Below are positions 36,055 to 45,266 of a DNA stretch of 64,000 nucleotides, piece after piece; position 1 is the first letter of the stretch, and every line of letters begins with the position of its first letter. The notes under the pieces were generated by a model. It saw only the letters and a program-made list of their open reading frames with translations. It was not told where the DNA came from and searched no databases. The position numbers were made by a program, and so were the translations under genes. Origin of the DNA: Caulobacter sp. RHG1 (GTDB lineage Bacteria; Pseudomonadota; Alphaproteobacteria; Caulobacterales; Caulobacteraceae); contig NZ_SMZP01000003.1 of the NCBI RefSeq assembly GCF_013181195.1, positions 310,001 through 374,000 on the forward strand. Reading direction: 5' to 3'.

Positions 36055-38718
36055 CTAGTACTTCACCCGCAGGCGCGCGTACCAGAAGCCGCCGTTCATG
36101 CCGAACGGGCCGCCAGAGCGCGGATAGATCTGACCGTCGGCCGTGCTGCCGGTCAGGGCGTAGATCGGGTTGGCCGTGGTCGGCGCCAGCTTGTCCGGAT
36201 ATTCGTCGAACAGGTTATTGGCCCCGACGGTCAGGGTGTATTTCTCCGCGACCGTATAGCTCACGTCGAGATCGGCGGTGACCTTGGAGCCGAACGTCTG
36301 GCCCGGATAGTCCTGATTGGTGCTCCAGCTGCTGTAGTAGTTGCCCCGCGCGTTGATCGAGAAGCCGCCGATCTCGTAACCGGCCGAAAGGTTGGCGCGG
36401 TGCTTGGGCGTGATGTTCTCGATGTCGTAGATCCGGTCGGCGCCGATGGCCACAGGGTCGGACTTGGTGACCTCGCTCTTGTTGTAGCTGTAGGCCAGCG
36501 TGAGGCTGAAAGGGTTGTCCAGCAGTTGGGTGCGATAGCTGGCGACAGCGTCGATGCCCTTGGTCTCGGTGTCGAAGCCATTGGTGAAGTAGGCCACCGC
36601 GCCGCCGACCCCGACCGCGGCCAGCGCCGGCTGGGCCAGGATATCGGCCGCACCGACATCGAAGGTGCTGGTGATGCTGATGCGGTCCTTCACCTTGATC
36701 AGATAGCCGTCGACGGTGAGGGTGAAGTTGCTGGTCGGGTTGAAGATGAATCCGACGCCGTAGTTGGTGGACTCCTCGGGCGTCAGGGTCTTGGCGCCGA
36801 AGTACTGCGCGATGGCGCTGGTCACCGGATAGGTGCCGGTCTGGACCTGCTCGCCGCCGGGGGCGAAGGCCGTCGTCAGGATCTCGGTGTTGCTCTGCCC
36901 CGGCGACGGAGCGTGGAAGCCGGTGCCGACGGTGCCGCGCACCGAGACCATGTCCGAGAACCGATAGAGAGCGTTGACCTTGCCCACCAGGGTGTCGCCG
37001 AAGGTGTCGTAGTCCTCGTAGCGACCGGCGACGCCGACCGTGAAGGCCTCGGTGATGTCGGTCTCGGCCCCGACATAGAGGCCGTAGTTGCTTTGGGTCG
37101 AGGTCTTCGCAGACGCCGGGCTGGTGCCGCCATAGCCACTGGCGCCGGGCGATTGCGACGCCGTCTCCGGTGAGCCGTTGACGATCGAGCGCGTATAGAC
37201 GCCGGGCGAGACCTGTACGTACAGCGGCTGCACGGCGTAGGGGCCGGCGGCATAGGACTGCAGGTCGCCCGCGGTGGCTTCGTACTGCTCCTGGCGATAT
37301 TCGGCGCCGCCCGACAGGGTGATCGGGCTCGCGAAGCCGGCCTCGACCGGATAGGTCAGGTCCAGGTTCAGGTTGGTTTCGCGCTGGATCAGCTTGCCGA
37401 ACTTGAACGCCTTCTGGCTGGTCGGACCGAAGGACGAGTTGAGCGACTGCGTCATCGCCAGGTCCAGCGAGTTCTTCGCCACGGTGGCCGAGAGGTCGTA
37501 GGTCAAGCCGCTGTCGGCCTTACCGCGAGCGCCCATCGTGCCGTAGAATTGCTCGACCACGCCCTGGAAGCGCGGGGTGAAGCCCGCCGGATAGACGGAC
37601 GTGAAGTTGAAGGTGTTGCTGTTCTTGATGAAGCCGCCCGTGGGGCAGGTGGGGTTGCCGGTCGGACAGGCCGTCAGATAGATCGGGGCGAAGGCGCCGT
37701 TGCGCCCCGGCGATCCCGTGGCCGGAGAACCGGTCCCGTTGTCGATCGCCAGCGGTACGGGCGCCGAGATCGGCGAGCGATAGTTGAAGCTCTGGTCGGC
37801 CTCGCGATGCCCGACATTGGCCGTCATGTAGAGGGTGGTGTTGGCGCCGACGTCGTAGCCGGCGTTGAGGAACAGCTTGTAGCCGTTGGTGGGCGACGAG
37901 CCCCAGATCTGGGCCGGACCGGGATAGTTGGGCAACTGCCCCGCGAGGCTCGGATTGTTCGCCGCGAAGACCGCCGCGATGGGCCGGGTGGCGCCGCGGC
38001 TGGTTTCGCCGTCGTCGAAATACTCGCCCGACACGTTGACGAAGCCAGCGTCGAACAGCTTGAAGCCGGCATTGACCGCGAACTGATAGCTCTCGCCATC
38101 GCCGCTATAGGTCTGGCCGTAGCGGGCCTGGGCCTCGAAGCCGCTGTCGCTGTCGCGCAGGCCATAGTTGATGACGCCGCCGATGGCGTCGGAACCGTAC
38201 TGGGCCGTCGCGCCGTCGCGCAGGATCTGCAGGTTCTTGACGGCGATCGACGGGATCAGCGACAGGTCGACGGCCTGCGCGCCCAGCGATAGGGCGGTGT
38301 CGCCGCCCGTGACCACCTGGACCAGGGCCGAGCGGTTGTAGCGCTTGCCGTTGATCATCACGAGCACCTGGTCGGCGCCGAGACCGCGCAAGGACGGCGC
38401 GCGTACGAAGGTCGAGGCGTCGGAGATGGTGTTCTGCGGAACGTAGAACGACGGGACCAGGTTCTTGACCACGTCCAGCATGTCGGCAGCCGGCTGGCGG
38501 CTGAGTTCTTCACCGCCGAAGACGTCGATCGGCGACGGCGAATCCACCACCGATCGATCGGTTCTGCGCGTGCCGATGACGGTGACCGTTTCGACCTCGG
38601 TCGTGGCTTGGGCCGCCGCGACGGGCGCGTCTGCGGCATTGGCCAGGCTGGCATGCGCCAAGGTGAAAGAAAGAGCCGAAATCCCCGAAAGCAGAGTAAT
38701 CCGTGAGCACTTAGTCAT
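36055..38718 (-). CDS. TonB-dependent outer-membrane receptor
   Basis: An 887-aa outer-membrane transporter. The ATG at 38718 has AGGGGATA before it and gives a proper signal peptide (ITLLSGISALSFTLAHASLA, cleaved near ANAADA). A TonB-box-like VETVTVIGTRR follows, then the plug domain (about residues 45-170, with LRGLGADQVLVMINGKRYN) and a beta barrel with alternating aromatic strands, ending in tyrosine (RLRVKY). The closing segment VGANNLFDEYPDKLAP is typical. Caulobacter has many such receptors, some for sugars, so the substrate cannot be assigned. No Fur box seen. Confidence 0.93.
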   Translation of the reverse strand: MTKCSRITLLSGISALSFTLAHASLANAADAPVAAAQATTEVETVTVIGTRRTDRSVVDSPSPIDVFGGEELSRQPAADMLDVVKNLVPSFYVPQNTISDASTFVRAPSLRGLGADQVLVMINGKRYNRSALVQVVTGGDTALSLGAQAVDLSLIPSIAVKNLQILRDGATAQYGSDAIGGVINYGLRDSDSGFEAQARYGQTYSGDGESYQFAVNAGFKLFDAGFVNVSGEYFDDGETSRGATRPIAAVFAANNPSLAGQLPNYPGPAQIWGSSPTNGYKLFLNAGYDVGANTTLYMTANVGHREADQSFNYRSPISAPVPLAIDNGTGSPATGSPGRNGAFAPIYLTACPTGNPTCPTGGFIKNSNTFNFTSVYPAGFTPRFQGVVEQFYGTMGARGKADSGLTYDLSATVAKNSLDLAMTQSLNSSFGPTSQKAFKFGKLIQRETNLNLDLTYPVEAGFASPITLSGGAEYRQEQYEATAGDLQSYAAGPYAVQPLYVQVSPGVYTRSIVNGSPETASQSPGASGYGGTSPASAKTSTQSNYGLYVGAETDITEAFTVGVAGRYEDYDTFGDTLVGKVNALYRFSDMVSVRGTVGTGFHAPSPGQSNTEILTTAFAPGGEQVQTGTYPVTSAIAQYFGAKTLTPEESTNYGVGFIFNPTSNFTLTVDGYLIKVKDRISITSTFDVGAADILAQPALAAVGVGGAVAYFTNGFDTETKGIDAVASYRTQLLDNPFSLTLAYSYNKSEVTKSDPVAIGADRIYDIENITPKHRANLSAGYEIGGFSINARGNYYSSWSTNQDYPGQTFGSKVTADLDVSYTVAEKYTLTVGANNLFDEYPDKLAPTTANPIYALTGSTADGQIYPRSGGPFGMNGGFWYARLRVKY

Positions 38719-39078
38719 GCATATCCCCTGGGTAGCGCTATGCGCGCGTGTTTGCTTTCCCAGTGGTGCTTCCCGGTACGATTGTTCTTTTTTGACTTTT
38801 AAAGACCGACCGACACACTCGAATAGTGTCGTTATCGAAACAGTTTGTCGGACTCGAAACTTCCGCAATAGCGCCCGACGTCATCCGATCGCAACGAGAG
38901 CTTCAGGCGCGCTGGCGCCCCTTTGCTCGGCGCCCGCCATGATTTCTTGCAGCGCGATGATCAGGATTGCGGCGCCGATCTCGACCTTCGGGGGACGCGC
39001 GAACCCCAAACGCAAAGCGGGCGGCCCCTTTCGGAACCGCCCGCCTCGTCGTCTCTCACCTCGGGTGAGCCGCCACCC
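38719..39078. other. Non-coding gap between TonB receptor and pnp
   Basis: This 360-bp gap holds the upstream region of the TonB receptor and the terminator of pnp (39010-39045). AT-rich DNA at 38780-38860 (runs of T and A around TTTTTTGACTTTTAAAG) is the likely receptor promoter. An ACACT-N5-AGTGT inverted repeat at 38815-38829 is a possible operator. I see no credible gene; open frames crossing it are antisense to neighbours and lack codon bias. Confidence 0.6.
39010..39045 (-). terminator. Terminator of pnp
   Basis: On the minus strand an 8-bp GC stem, GCGGGCGG / CCGCCCGC, closes on a 12-nt loop and is followed by TTTGCGTTTGGG. It lies about 35-70 bp after the pnp stop. The T-tract is weak but the stem is strong. 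Confidence 0.7.
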
Positions 39079-41229
39079 TTAGGTGTTGACGGCGTCTTCC
39101 GGGGCCAGTTCGGTCTTCTTGGACAGGTCTTCGCCGGTCTCTTGGTCGACGACCTTCATCGACAGCTTGGTCTTGCCGCGGTCGTCGAAGCCCAGGAGCT
39201 TCACCTTGACGATCTGGCCTTCCTTCAGCACGTCCGACGGCTTGGCGACGCGTTCGTTGCTGATCTGGCTGACGTGGACGAGGCCGTCCTTGGCGCCGAA
39301 GAAGTTCACGAAGGCGCCGAAATCGACGACCTTCACGACCTTGCCGTCGTAGATCTTGCCCACTTCGGCTTCGTCGGTGATCGACTTGATCCAGTCGATC
39401 GCGGCCTTGATCTTGGCGCCGTCCGAGGCCGAGACCTTCACGGTGCCTTCGTCGTTGATGTCGACCTTGGCGCCGGTGGTGGCGACGATCTCGCGGATCA
39501 CCTTGCCGCCCGAACCGATCACTTCACGGATCTTGTCGGTCGGGATGGTGATGGTCTCGATCTTCGGAGCGAAGTCGCCGACCTCTTCACGCGGGGCGTC
39601 CATGGCCTTGTTCATTTCGCCGAGGATGTGCTCGCGGCCACCCTTAGCTTGAGCCAGGGCCTGCTCCATGATCGCGGGCGTGATGCCGGCGATCTTGATG
39701 TCCATCTGCAGCGAGGTCAGGCCTTCGCTGGTGCCGGCGACCTTGAAGTCCATGTCGCCCAGGTGATCTTCGTCACCCAGGATGTCCGACAGAACCGCAA
39801 AGCCGTCCTTCTCCAGGATCAGGCCCATGGCGATGCCCGAGACCGGACGGATCAGCGGCACGCCGGCGTCCATCATGGCCAGCGACGAACCGCAGACCGT
39901 GGCCATCGAGGACGAACCGTTCGACTCGGTGATCTCCGAGACCAGACGGATCGTGTAGGGGAAGTCTTCCTTGGCCGGCAGCATCGGGCGCAGGGCGCGC
40001 CAGGCCAGCTTGCCGTGGCCGATTTCGCGGCGGCCCGGGCTGCCCATACGGCCGGTTTCACCGACGCTGTAGGGAGGGAAGTTGTAGTGCAGCAGGAAGG
40101 ATTCCTTGTAGGTGCCTTCCAGGGCGTCGATGAACTGCTCGTCGTCGCCGGTGCCCAGGGTGGCGACCACGATCGCCTGGGTCTCGCCGCGGGTGAACAG
40201 GGCCGAGCCGTGCGTGCGCGGCAGGATGCCGACTTCACCCAGGATCGGGCGGACCTTGTCGACGGTGCGGCCGTCGATGCGGATGCCGGTGTCCAGGATC
40301 GAGCGACGGACGATGTCGGCTTCCAGTTCCTTGAAGACCGAAACCAGCTTCAGCGGGTCGATGCCGGCCGGGTTGGTGTCGCTCTTGGCGAAGGTCTCGA
40401 TGGCCTTGGTCTTGGCGGCGCCCAGGGCGGCGACGCGGTCGCCCTTGGTCTGGATCTTGTAGGCGTCGGCCAGGTCCTTGCCGACGGCCTTCTTCACTTC
40501 GGCCTTCAGGGCGTCGGTGTCTTCCGGTTGGAAGTCGAAGGGTTCCTTGGCGGCGTGTTCGGCCAGCTCGATGATCGCGTCGATCACCGTCTGCATTTCC
40601 TTGTGGGCGAAGTTGACGCCGCCCAGGACGATCTCTTCCGAGAGCTCCTGGATTTCGCTTTCGACCATCATGACGGCTTCGGTCGTACCGGCGACGACCA
40701 GGTCCATCTTGCTTTCCTTCAGCTCGTCGAGCGTCGGGTTCAGCACGTAGGCGCCGTCAACATAACCGACGCGGGCAGCGCCGATGGGGCCCATGAACGG
40801 GGCGCCCGACAGGACCAGGGCGGCCGAGGCGGCCACCATGCCCAGGATGTCGGGATCGTTCTCGAGGTCGTGCTGCAGCACGGTCACGACGACCTGGACT
40901 TCGTTCTTGAAGCCCTTGACGAACAGCGGACGGATCGGACGGTCGATCAGGCGGGAAACCAGGGTTTCCTTTTCCGACGGACGGCCTTCACGCTTGAAGA
41001 AGCCACCCGGGATCTTGCCGGCCGCGAAGGTCTTTTCTTGATAGTTGACCGTCAGCGGGAAGAAATCTTGACCGGGCTTCGCCTTCTTGGCGAACACGGC
41101 GGTGGCCAGGACGACGGTTTCGCCCATGGTGGCCAGAACGGCGCCGTCGGCTTGACGGGCGATGCGACCGGTTTCGAGGACCAGCGTCTTGCCGCCCCAC
41201 TCGATCGTCTTGCGCTTGATATCGAACAT
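39079..41229 (-). CDS. pnp: Polyribonucleotide nucleotidyltransferase (PNPase)
   Basis: Processive 3'-5' phosphorolytic exoribonuclease and degradosome component. The 716-aa protein has two RNase-PH cores, a helical linker, then KH (about residues 555-615, [15 protein letters not shown]) and S1 (about 620-695, [20 protein letters not shown]) domains. It ends in an acidic tail. ATG at 41229 gives [13 protein letters not shown]; a longer frame adds 10 residues. It lies downstream of rpsO but is separated by a terminator, so it is probably expressed from both read-through and its own promoter. Confidence 0.97.
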   Translation of the reverse strand: MFDIKRKTIEWGGKTLVLETGRIARQADGAVLATMGETVVLATAVFAKKAKPGQDFFPLTVNYQEKTFAAGKIPGGFFKREGRPSEKETLVSRLIDRPIRPLFVKGFKNEVQVVVTVLQHDLENDPDILGMVAASAALVLSGAPFMGPIGAARVGYVDGAYVLNPTLDELKESKMDLVVAGTTEAVMMVESEIQELSEEIVLGGVNFAHKEMQTVIDAIIELAEHAAKEPFDFQPEDTDALKAEVKKAVGKDLADAYKIQTKGDRVAALGAAKTKAIETFAKSDTNPAGIDPLKLVSVFKELEADIVRRSILDTGIRIDGRTVDKVRPILGEVGILPRTHGSALFTRGETQAIVVATLGTGDDEQFIDALEGTYKESFLLHYNFPPYSVGETGRMGSPGRREIGHGKLAWRALRPMLPAKEDFPYTIRLVSEITESNGSSSMATVCGSSLAMMDAGVPLIRPVSGIAMGLILEKDGFAVLSDILGDEDHLGDMDFKVAGTSEGLTSLQMDIKIAGITPAIMEQALAQAKGGREHILGEMNKAMDAPREEVGDFAPKIETITIPTDKIREVIGSGGKVIREIVATTGAKVDINDEGTVKVSASDGAKIKAAIDWIKSITDEAEVGKIYDGKVVKVVDFGAFVNFFGAKDGLVHVSQISNERVAKPSDVLKEGQIVKVKLLGFDDRGKTKLSMKVVDQETGEDLSKKTELAPEDAVNT

Positions 41230-41424
41230 TTTTGCTTCTTTCGGTTCCGAAGGACCCATTTCCTTCAGGACGGACAGGGGCGGGCGGCCGAGTGGCGGTC
41301 CCGAGATTTCCTCATCCAGTTCGACAGGCGTCCGAAGATCGTGATCTCCGGCTACGTGTTCGGATCACGCATAGGGCGGATCCGCGACAACCTCTTGTTT
41401 CGGCCTGTCTCGAAACGAAGGTTG

Positions 41425-41465
41425 GAAAAACATTCGGCCGCTCTACGAAAGCAGAGCGGCCGAAT
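41425..41465 (-). terminator. Terminator between rpsO and pnp
   Basis: Minus-strand reading: a 13-bp perfect stem, ATTCGGCCGCTCT / AGAGCGGCCGAAT, with an 8-nt loop, followed by GTTTTT. It sits 7 bp after the rpsO stop codon and would separate rpsO from pnp expression. Confidence 0.9.
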
Positions 41466-41471
41466 TATGCC

Positions 41472-41741
41472 TTAGCGACGCAGGCCCAGCTTTTCGATCA
41501 GGGACTGGTAACGGGCGACGTCGGACTTCTTCAGGTGGTCGAGGAGCCGGCGACGCTGGGAAACCAGCTTCAGCAGGCCACGACGGCTGTGGTTGTCCTT
41601 CTTGTGCGTCTTGAAGTGCTCGGTCAGGTTCGAGATGCGTTCCGAGAGGATCGCGACCTGGACTTCAGCGCTGCCGGTGTCGCCTTGCGTGCGGGCGTGT
41701 TCGGCGATGAGAGCGCTCTTGCGCTCGAGAGTGATCGACAT
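41472..41741 (-). CDS. rpsO: 30S ribosomal protein S15
   Basis: An 89-aa primary 16S rRNA-binding protein of the central domain. The start at 41741 ([21 protein letters not shown] upstream) matches normal S15 length. RNA-contact residues are in [15 protein letters not shown] and [19 protein letters not shown]. It follows truB by 14 bp and ends at a strong terminator. Confidence 0.97.
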   Translation of the reverse strand: MSITLERKSALIAEHARTQGDTGSAEVQVAILSERISNLTEHFKTHKKDNHSRRGLLKLVSQRRRLLDHLKKSDVARYQSLIEKLGLRR

Positions 41742-41755
41742 CGGATTGTCTCCGC

Positions 41756-42688
41756 TCAGGTGAGTTGGAAGACCCGCACCGGATTGAGCTTCCCGGCGCG
41801 CATCTCGCACAGGGCCACCAACCTGTCGCCTGACATGGCGGAAACGGTGCGATCGCCGGGCGGAAGCTCGGCTTTCAGCGTTTCAACCTGCCTAGGAAGC
41901 AGGACGATGGCGCGTCCCTGTGCAAGCCGGAAGGCGTCTTCATCAGTCACGGCCAACGCCGGGATGTCGTCCAGCGCGGTCTCGACCGGAAGTAATGCCT
42001 CCGACAGCCGCGCCTCATAGCCCAAATTCTCGAGAGTTTCCAGCGATATCGAGGCAGCTTCGGTAAACCCGCCCACCCGCGTTCGGCGAAGCTCGGCGAC
42101 ATGTCCACAGGTCCCCAGCGCCTTGGCCAGGTCGCGGACCACGGCGCGGACATAGGTGCCCTTGCCGCATTCCATCTCCAGGGTCACGTGGTCGACGTCG
42201 GCGGCCTCAAGCACGCGCAGGGCGTGGATATTGACCTTGCGGGTCGCCAGCTCGAACTCGACGCCGTCGCGGGCCAGGTCATAGGCGCGCTCGCCGTCGA
42301 CCTTGATGGCCGAGAAGTTCGGCGGGATCTGGTCGACCTCGCCGATGAAGGCGCCCAGGGCGGCCTGCACCTGCTCGACCGTCGGACGCACGTCCGAGGT
42401 CCCGGTGGTCTCGCCCTCCCGGTCCAGGGTGGTGGTGTCGCGGCCCCAGGCGATGGTGAAGCGATAGGCCTTGTCGGCGTCCATCAGGAACGGGACGGTC
42501 TTGGTGGCTTCACCCAGAGCGATCGGCAGGATGCCGGTGGCCAGGGGATCCAGCGTGCCGGCGTGACCGCCCTTCTGGGCGTTGAACGCGCGGCGCACGC
42601 GGCTGACAGCCGTGGTCGAGGTCAGGTCGTAGGGCTTGTCCAGGCACAGCCAGCCCGAGATGGCGTCGCCCTTCTTGCGGCGGGCCAT
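41756..42688 (-). CDS. truB: tRNA pseudouridine-55 synthase
   Basis: Isomerises U55 in the T loop of tRNAs. The 310-aa protein has the catalytic-aspartate motif [30 protein letters not shown] at the N-terminus, and a C-terminal PUA-like extension (about residues 240-310). It starts 3 bp after rbfA and belongs to the conserved rbfA-truB-rpsO group. Confidence 0.96.
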   Translation of the reverse strand: MARRKKGDAISGWLCLDKPYDLTSTTAVSRVRRAFNAQKGGHAGTLDPLATGILPIALGEATKTVPFLMDADKAYRFTIAWGRDTTTLDREGETTGTSDVRPTVEQVQAALGAFIGEVDQIPPNFSAIKVDGERAYDLARDGVEFELATRKVNIHALRVLEAADVDHVTLEMECGKGTYVRAVVRDLAKALGTCGHVAELRRTRVGGFTEAASISLETLENLGYEARLSEALLPVETALDDIPALAVTDEDAFRLAQGRAIVLLPRQVETLKAELPPGDRTVSAMSGDRLVALCEMRAGKLNPVRVFQLT

Positions 42689-42691
42689 GGA

Positions 42692-43138
42692 CTAGTCCTC
42701 GTCCTCATCGGCGACATCGGACAGGCGGCGGGTGTCCTGCTGGACGCGCGGGTCCAGGAACAGGTTGTCCATATAGGCCGCCGCGCCGAAGCTCTCGTCG
42801 TGTATGAACTTCAGGTCCGGCGTGAACTTCATGTCGATCGAACGGCCCAGGCGCCCGCGCAGGAACTTCGACACCCGGTTCAGGCCCTTGATGACCTCGG
42901 TAGTGTCCTCGCCCTTCAGGCCCGCGCCCAGCGGCTCGACGAAGCACACGGCGTGCTTGAGGTCGGGGCTCATCCGCACTTCGGAGACGGTGACCGAGAC
43001 GCCGGCCAGGGCTTCGTCGGCCAGTTCTTCCTCACGGAGGATCTCGACCAGGGCGTGGCGGATCAGCTCGCCGGCGCGGAGCTGGCGTTGCGAGGGGCCG
43101 GTCGGGGCGCCCTTCTTGTTGTCGGCATGGCGCTTCAT
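42692..43138 (-). CDS. rbfA: Ribosome-binding factor A
   Basis: A 148-aa KH-fold protein that helps late 30S maturation and 16S 5'-end processing. The ATG at 43138 gives MKRHADNKKGAPTGPSQRQL. The domain spans about residues 20-125, and the acidic tail (DVADEDED) is typical of alphaproteobacterial RbfA. An upstream in-frame ATG would add 27 proline-rich residues and is less likely. Confidence 0.95.
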   Translation of the reverse strand: MKRHADNKKGAPTGPSQRQLRAGELIRHALVEILREEELADEALAGVSVTVSEVRMSPDLKHAVCFVEPLGAGLKGEDTTEVIKGLNRVSKFLRGRLGRSIDMKFTPDLKFIHDESFGAAAYMDNLFLDPRVQQDTRRLSDVADEDED

Positions 43139-43237
43139 GGCGCGAAATCCTTGCGGCCCGGCCGGCGGATCGAACGCCGGTGCGCGGGGAAAATCGGAAG
43201 GCGGGGTGTCTAGGCGCACAACGCCCGAAAGTCCAGT

Positions 43238-44015
43238 CTAGCCCCGCGTCCTGTCCCGAAAGAACGCGATCACCTTGTCACGGGCCTGCATCGTCCCGCT
43301 GTCGGGAACCGAACGATGAAGGTGCAGGGTCAGCACCGAGTGCGGCGCCATCGGCTGGCCCGGAGCGGCGTCGGCATCGGCCAGTTCGACCACCTCGACC
43401 TTGTCGCCGAACTCGGCCTTGAGGCGGGCGATGCGGGCGTCAGCCACCAGACGATCCGACGTGAAGCGCAGGGCCAGCAGCGACAGGTTCTCGTCCTTGA
43501 AGCGCTTCTTGGCGCAGGCCAGCTCGGCGGCCGAGCAGTCCAGCCCGCCCTTGTCGGCGAGCGGCAACGAGGGCTGGGACATCACCGGCGCCACCACAGC
43601 CGGCTCGGTCATTCGCCAGGGCGAAGCCGCCGGTGAAGCACATGCCGACCGCCCCGACGCCCCTGCCGCCGCACTCCTGGTGGGCCTTGCGCGCCAGGGC
43701 CCGCAGCCAGTCGACGATCGGGCTGGAGCGGCCGTCCTTCCAGGTGCGAAACTCGCGCCGGACGCAGATGTTCTTGAGGATCTCGCCGACGGCGTAGCCG
43801 CGGGTGACCTGTTTGGCCGGCGTTCCGAACAGGCTGGGGCACCAGGCGGTCAGCCCGGCGTCGGCCAGGTCGCGGGCGAAGGCCAGCACGCCGGGATGCA
43901 GGCCGGGGACCTCGTGGATGACGATCACCGCCGGCCCGGAGCCGATGCGGAAGACCTCGCGCGTCCAACGCCCGTCATCGAAATCGAAGCGCTCGAATCC
44001 CGCCAGATGGTCCAT
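43238..44015 (-). pseudogene. Dienelactone-hydrolase-family gene split by a frameshift
   Basis: The first frame, from the ATG at 44015 (MDHLAGFERFDFDDG), runs through the alpha/beta-hydrolase core to the nucleophile motif GMCFTGGFALA. Near 43613 the phase changes: the rest of the family (AKKRFKDENLSLLALRF, FGDKVEVVEL, then the histidine motif HSVLTLHLHRSV) continues in the next frame to 43238. One extra A (or loss of two bases) in GCGAATGACC explains it. Joined, the product would be about 258 aa, normal for the family. Separately, neither half has a full Cys-Asp-His triad. A sequencing error or a very recent mutation is possible. Confidence 0.82.
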
Positions 44016-44080
44016 GGTCAGCCCCTCCCGTTTCTCCCCTGATGTCAGGCTAGACCGGAGCGAGCGGCGTGGCGAGAGGA

Positions 44081-44635
44081 TCAGCCGGGCTGGTTCATGT
44101 TGTCGGTCCAGTCCTCCATGGGGTCAGGCCGACGGCTGTCAGGCAGGCGCCACTCGCCGCGATAAGTGAAGTCCAGGGTGCCGCACAGACGCGCCTGCTG
44201 CTTGTTCTTCGGATCGTCGCCAAAGGCCTGGATGCGCAGGTCGCGGCGGATGGCGATGGTGCTGAACGACAGCCACAGCCGCGTCGAGCCCGGGCAGAAG
44301 GCGCGGACATAGACCTTGCCCTGGGCGGCCTTGGAGTCGACCTCGAACAGCGCGACCTTGTCGTCGACCCCGTCCATCGCTGCCAGGCCGCCAGGACCCA
44401 GATCCTTCTGGCGGCCGCTGGTCAGCCGCGCCTCGGCCGGCACGCCCGTGGCCAGCACCTTCAAGGGGCGGCCCGTGCCCATCAGGCCCTGGTTGAACAG
44501 GATGGTCACGCCTGCGCCGGTCAGCCGCTTGGCGTCCGGCGAGATCGGGTCGTACGAGAACATCCGCTGCTCGGCGCGCGCCGGCGCCGCCGCCAGCAGG
44601 ACCAGGGCCAGGCCGGCCCAGAGCGCCCGGCTCAT
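44081..44635 (-). CDS. Hypothetical exported protein (184 aa)
   Basis: The ATG at 44635 opens a clear signal peptide (SRALWAGLALVLLAAAPARA). The mature protein is beta-rich by eye, with FSYDPISPDAKRLTGAGVT, KVYVRAFCPGSTRLWLSF and LCGTLDFTYRGEWRLP, and two cysteines. Family not recognised. It overlaps the upstream DUF2939-like lipoprotein gene by 4 nt, so the pair is coupled and both act in the envelope. Confidence 0.78.
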   Translation of the reverse strand: MSRALWAGLALVLLAAAPARAEQRMFSYDPISPDAKRLTGAGVTILFNQGLMGTGRPLKVLATGVPAEARLTSGRQKDLGPGGLAAMDGVDDKVALFEVDSKAAQGKVYVRAFCPGSTRLWLSFSTIAIRRDLRIQAFGDDPKNKQQARLCGTLDFTYRGEWRLPDSRRPDPMEDWTDNMNQPG

Positions 44636-45147
44636 CGCTTCAGATAGAGATTGGCCGCCTGCGCATCGAAGCTCGACAGCCGCCAACGGTCGCCCTCGCG
44701 GGTGAAGGTCAGCATGCAGGGGCCGTCCTTCTTGGCCGCGCAGACCCGGCCGTCGCCGGTGGGACGCAGGGTGCTGGCGATCGCCACCCGGCCGGGGATC
44801 GGGCGATCGGGCGTGTAGCCGTAATAGTTGGCGGCCGCGTGGAAGGTCTCGGGCCGGATCAGCGCCTCGCCGGCGACGTCGGCCAGCGGCCCGGCGGCCA
44901 GGGCCGCCAGCGCCATCACGCCATTGCTCTTGCCGCCGCGCTGACGAGCTTCGTCCATCAGCCGGGATTCGATCTGGTACTTCAGCGCCCGGCGGTCGAC
45001 ATGGGCGTCGAACGTCGCCCGGTCGTTGTCTCGGATCGCCACCAGGAGGTCGTGCACATCACCCGCCGCATCGAGGCGCGTGGTGGTCGCGCAGGCGCCC
45101 AGCGACGCGGCGACGAGGGTCAGGGCGAGAAGAGCTTTGAAGCGCAT
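44632..45147 (-). CDS. DUF2939-like lipoprotein
   Basis: A 171-aa lipoprotein with lipobox LGAC after a 19-residue signal. The mature part begins DVHDLLVAIRDNDRATFDAHVDRRALKYQI, a pattern I associate with DUF2939 proteins, and ends with a strand pair (CMLTFTREGDRWRLSSFD). Role unknown. It lies between the terminator of infB and an overlapping exported-protein gene, so it is a unit inserted between infB and rbfA. Confidence 0.72.
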   Translation of the reverse strand: MRFKALLALTLVAASLGACATTTRLDAAGDVHDLLVAIRDNDRATFDAHVDRRALKYQIESRLMDEARQRGGKSNGVMALAALAAGPLADVAGEALIRPETFHAAANYYGYTPDRPIPGRVAIASTLRPTGDGRVCAAKKDGPCMLTFTREGDRWRLSSFDAQAANLYLKR

Positions 45148-45201
45148 GGCCAAATCCGTAGCCCGCGATTGGGGCGATTTCCAGTCTGGCCAAGCCGGCC
45201 G

Positions 45202-45240
45202 AAAAAGGCAAAGGGCGCGGACCTTGCGATCCGCGCCCTT
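45202..45240 (-). terminator. Terminator of infB
   Basis: Minus-strand stem GGGCGCGGA / TCCGCGCCC (9 bp perfect) with an 8-nt loop, followed by TTTGCCTTTTT. It begins 27 bp after the infB stop. Confidence 0.9.
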
Positions 45241-45266
45241 CAAGTCTTCGATCTCGCGATCCAGCC

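Noticed and set aside
36055..39078. Iron-siderophore assignment and Fur box for the TonB receptor.
   Set aside because: No Fur-box-like GATAATGATAATC repeat upstream, and no siderophore genes nearby. Substrate left open.
38923..41475. An 850-codon open frame antisense to pnp.
   Set aside because: Same artefact; pnp is complete with KH and S1 domains on the other strand, and the frame runs through its terminator.
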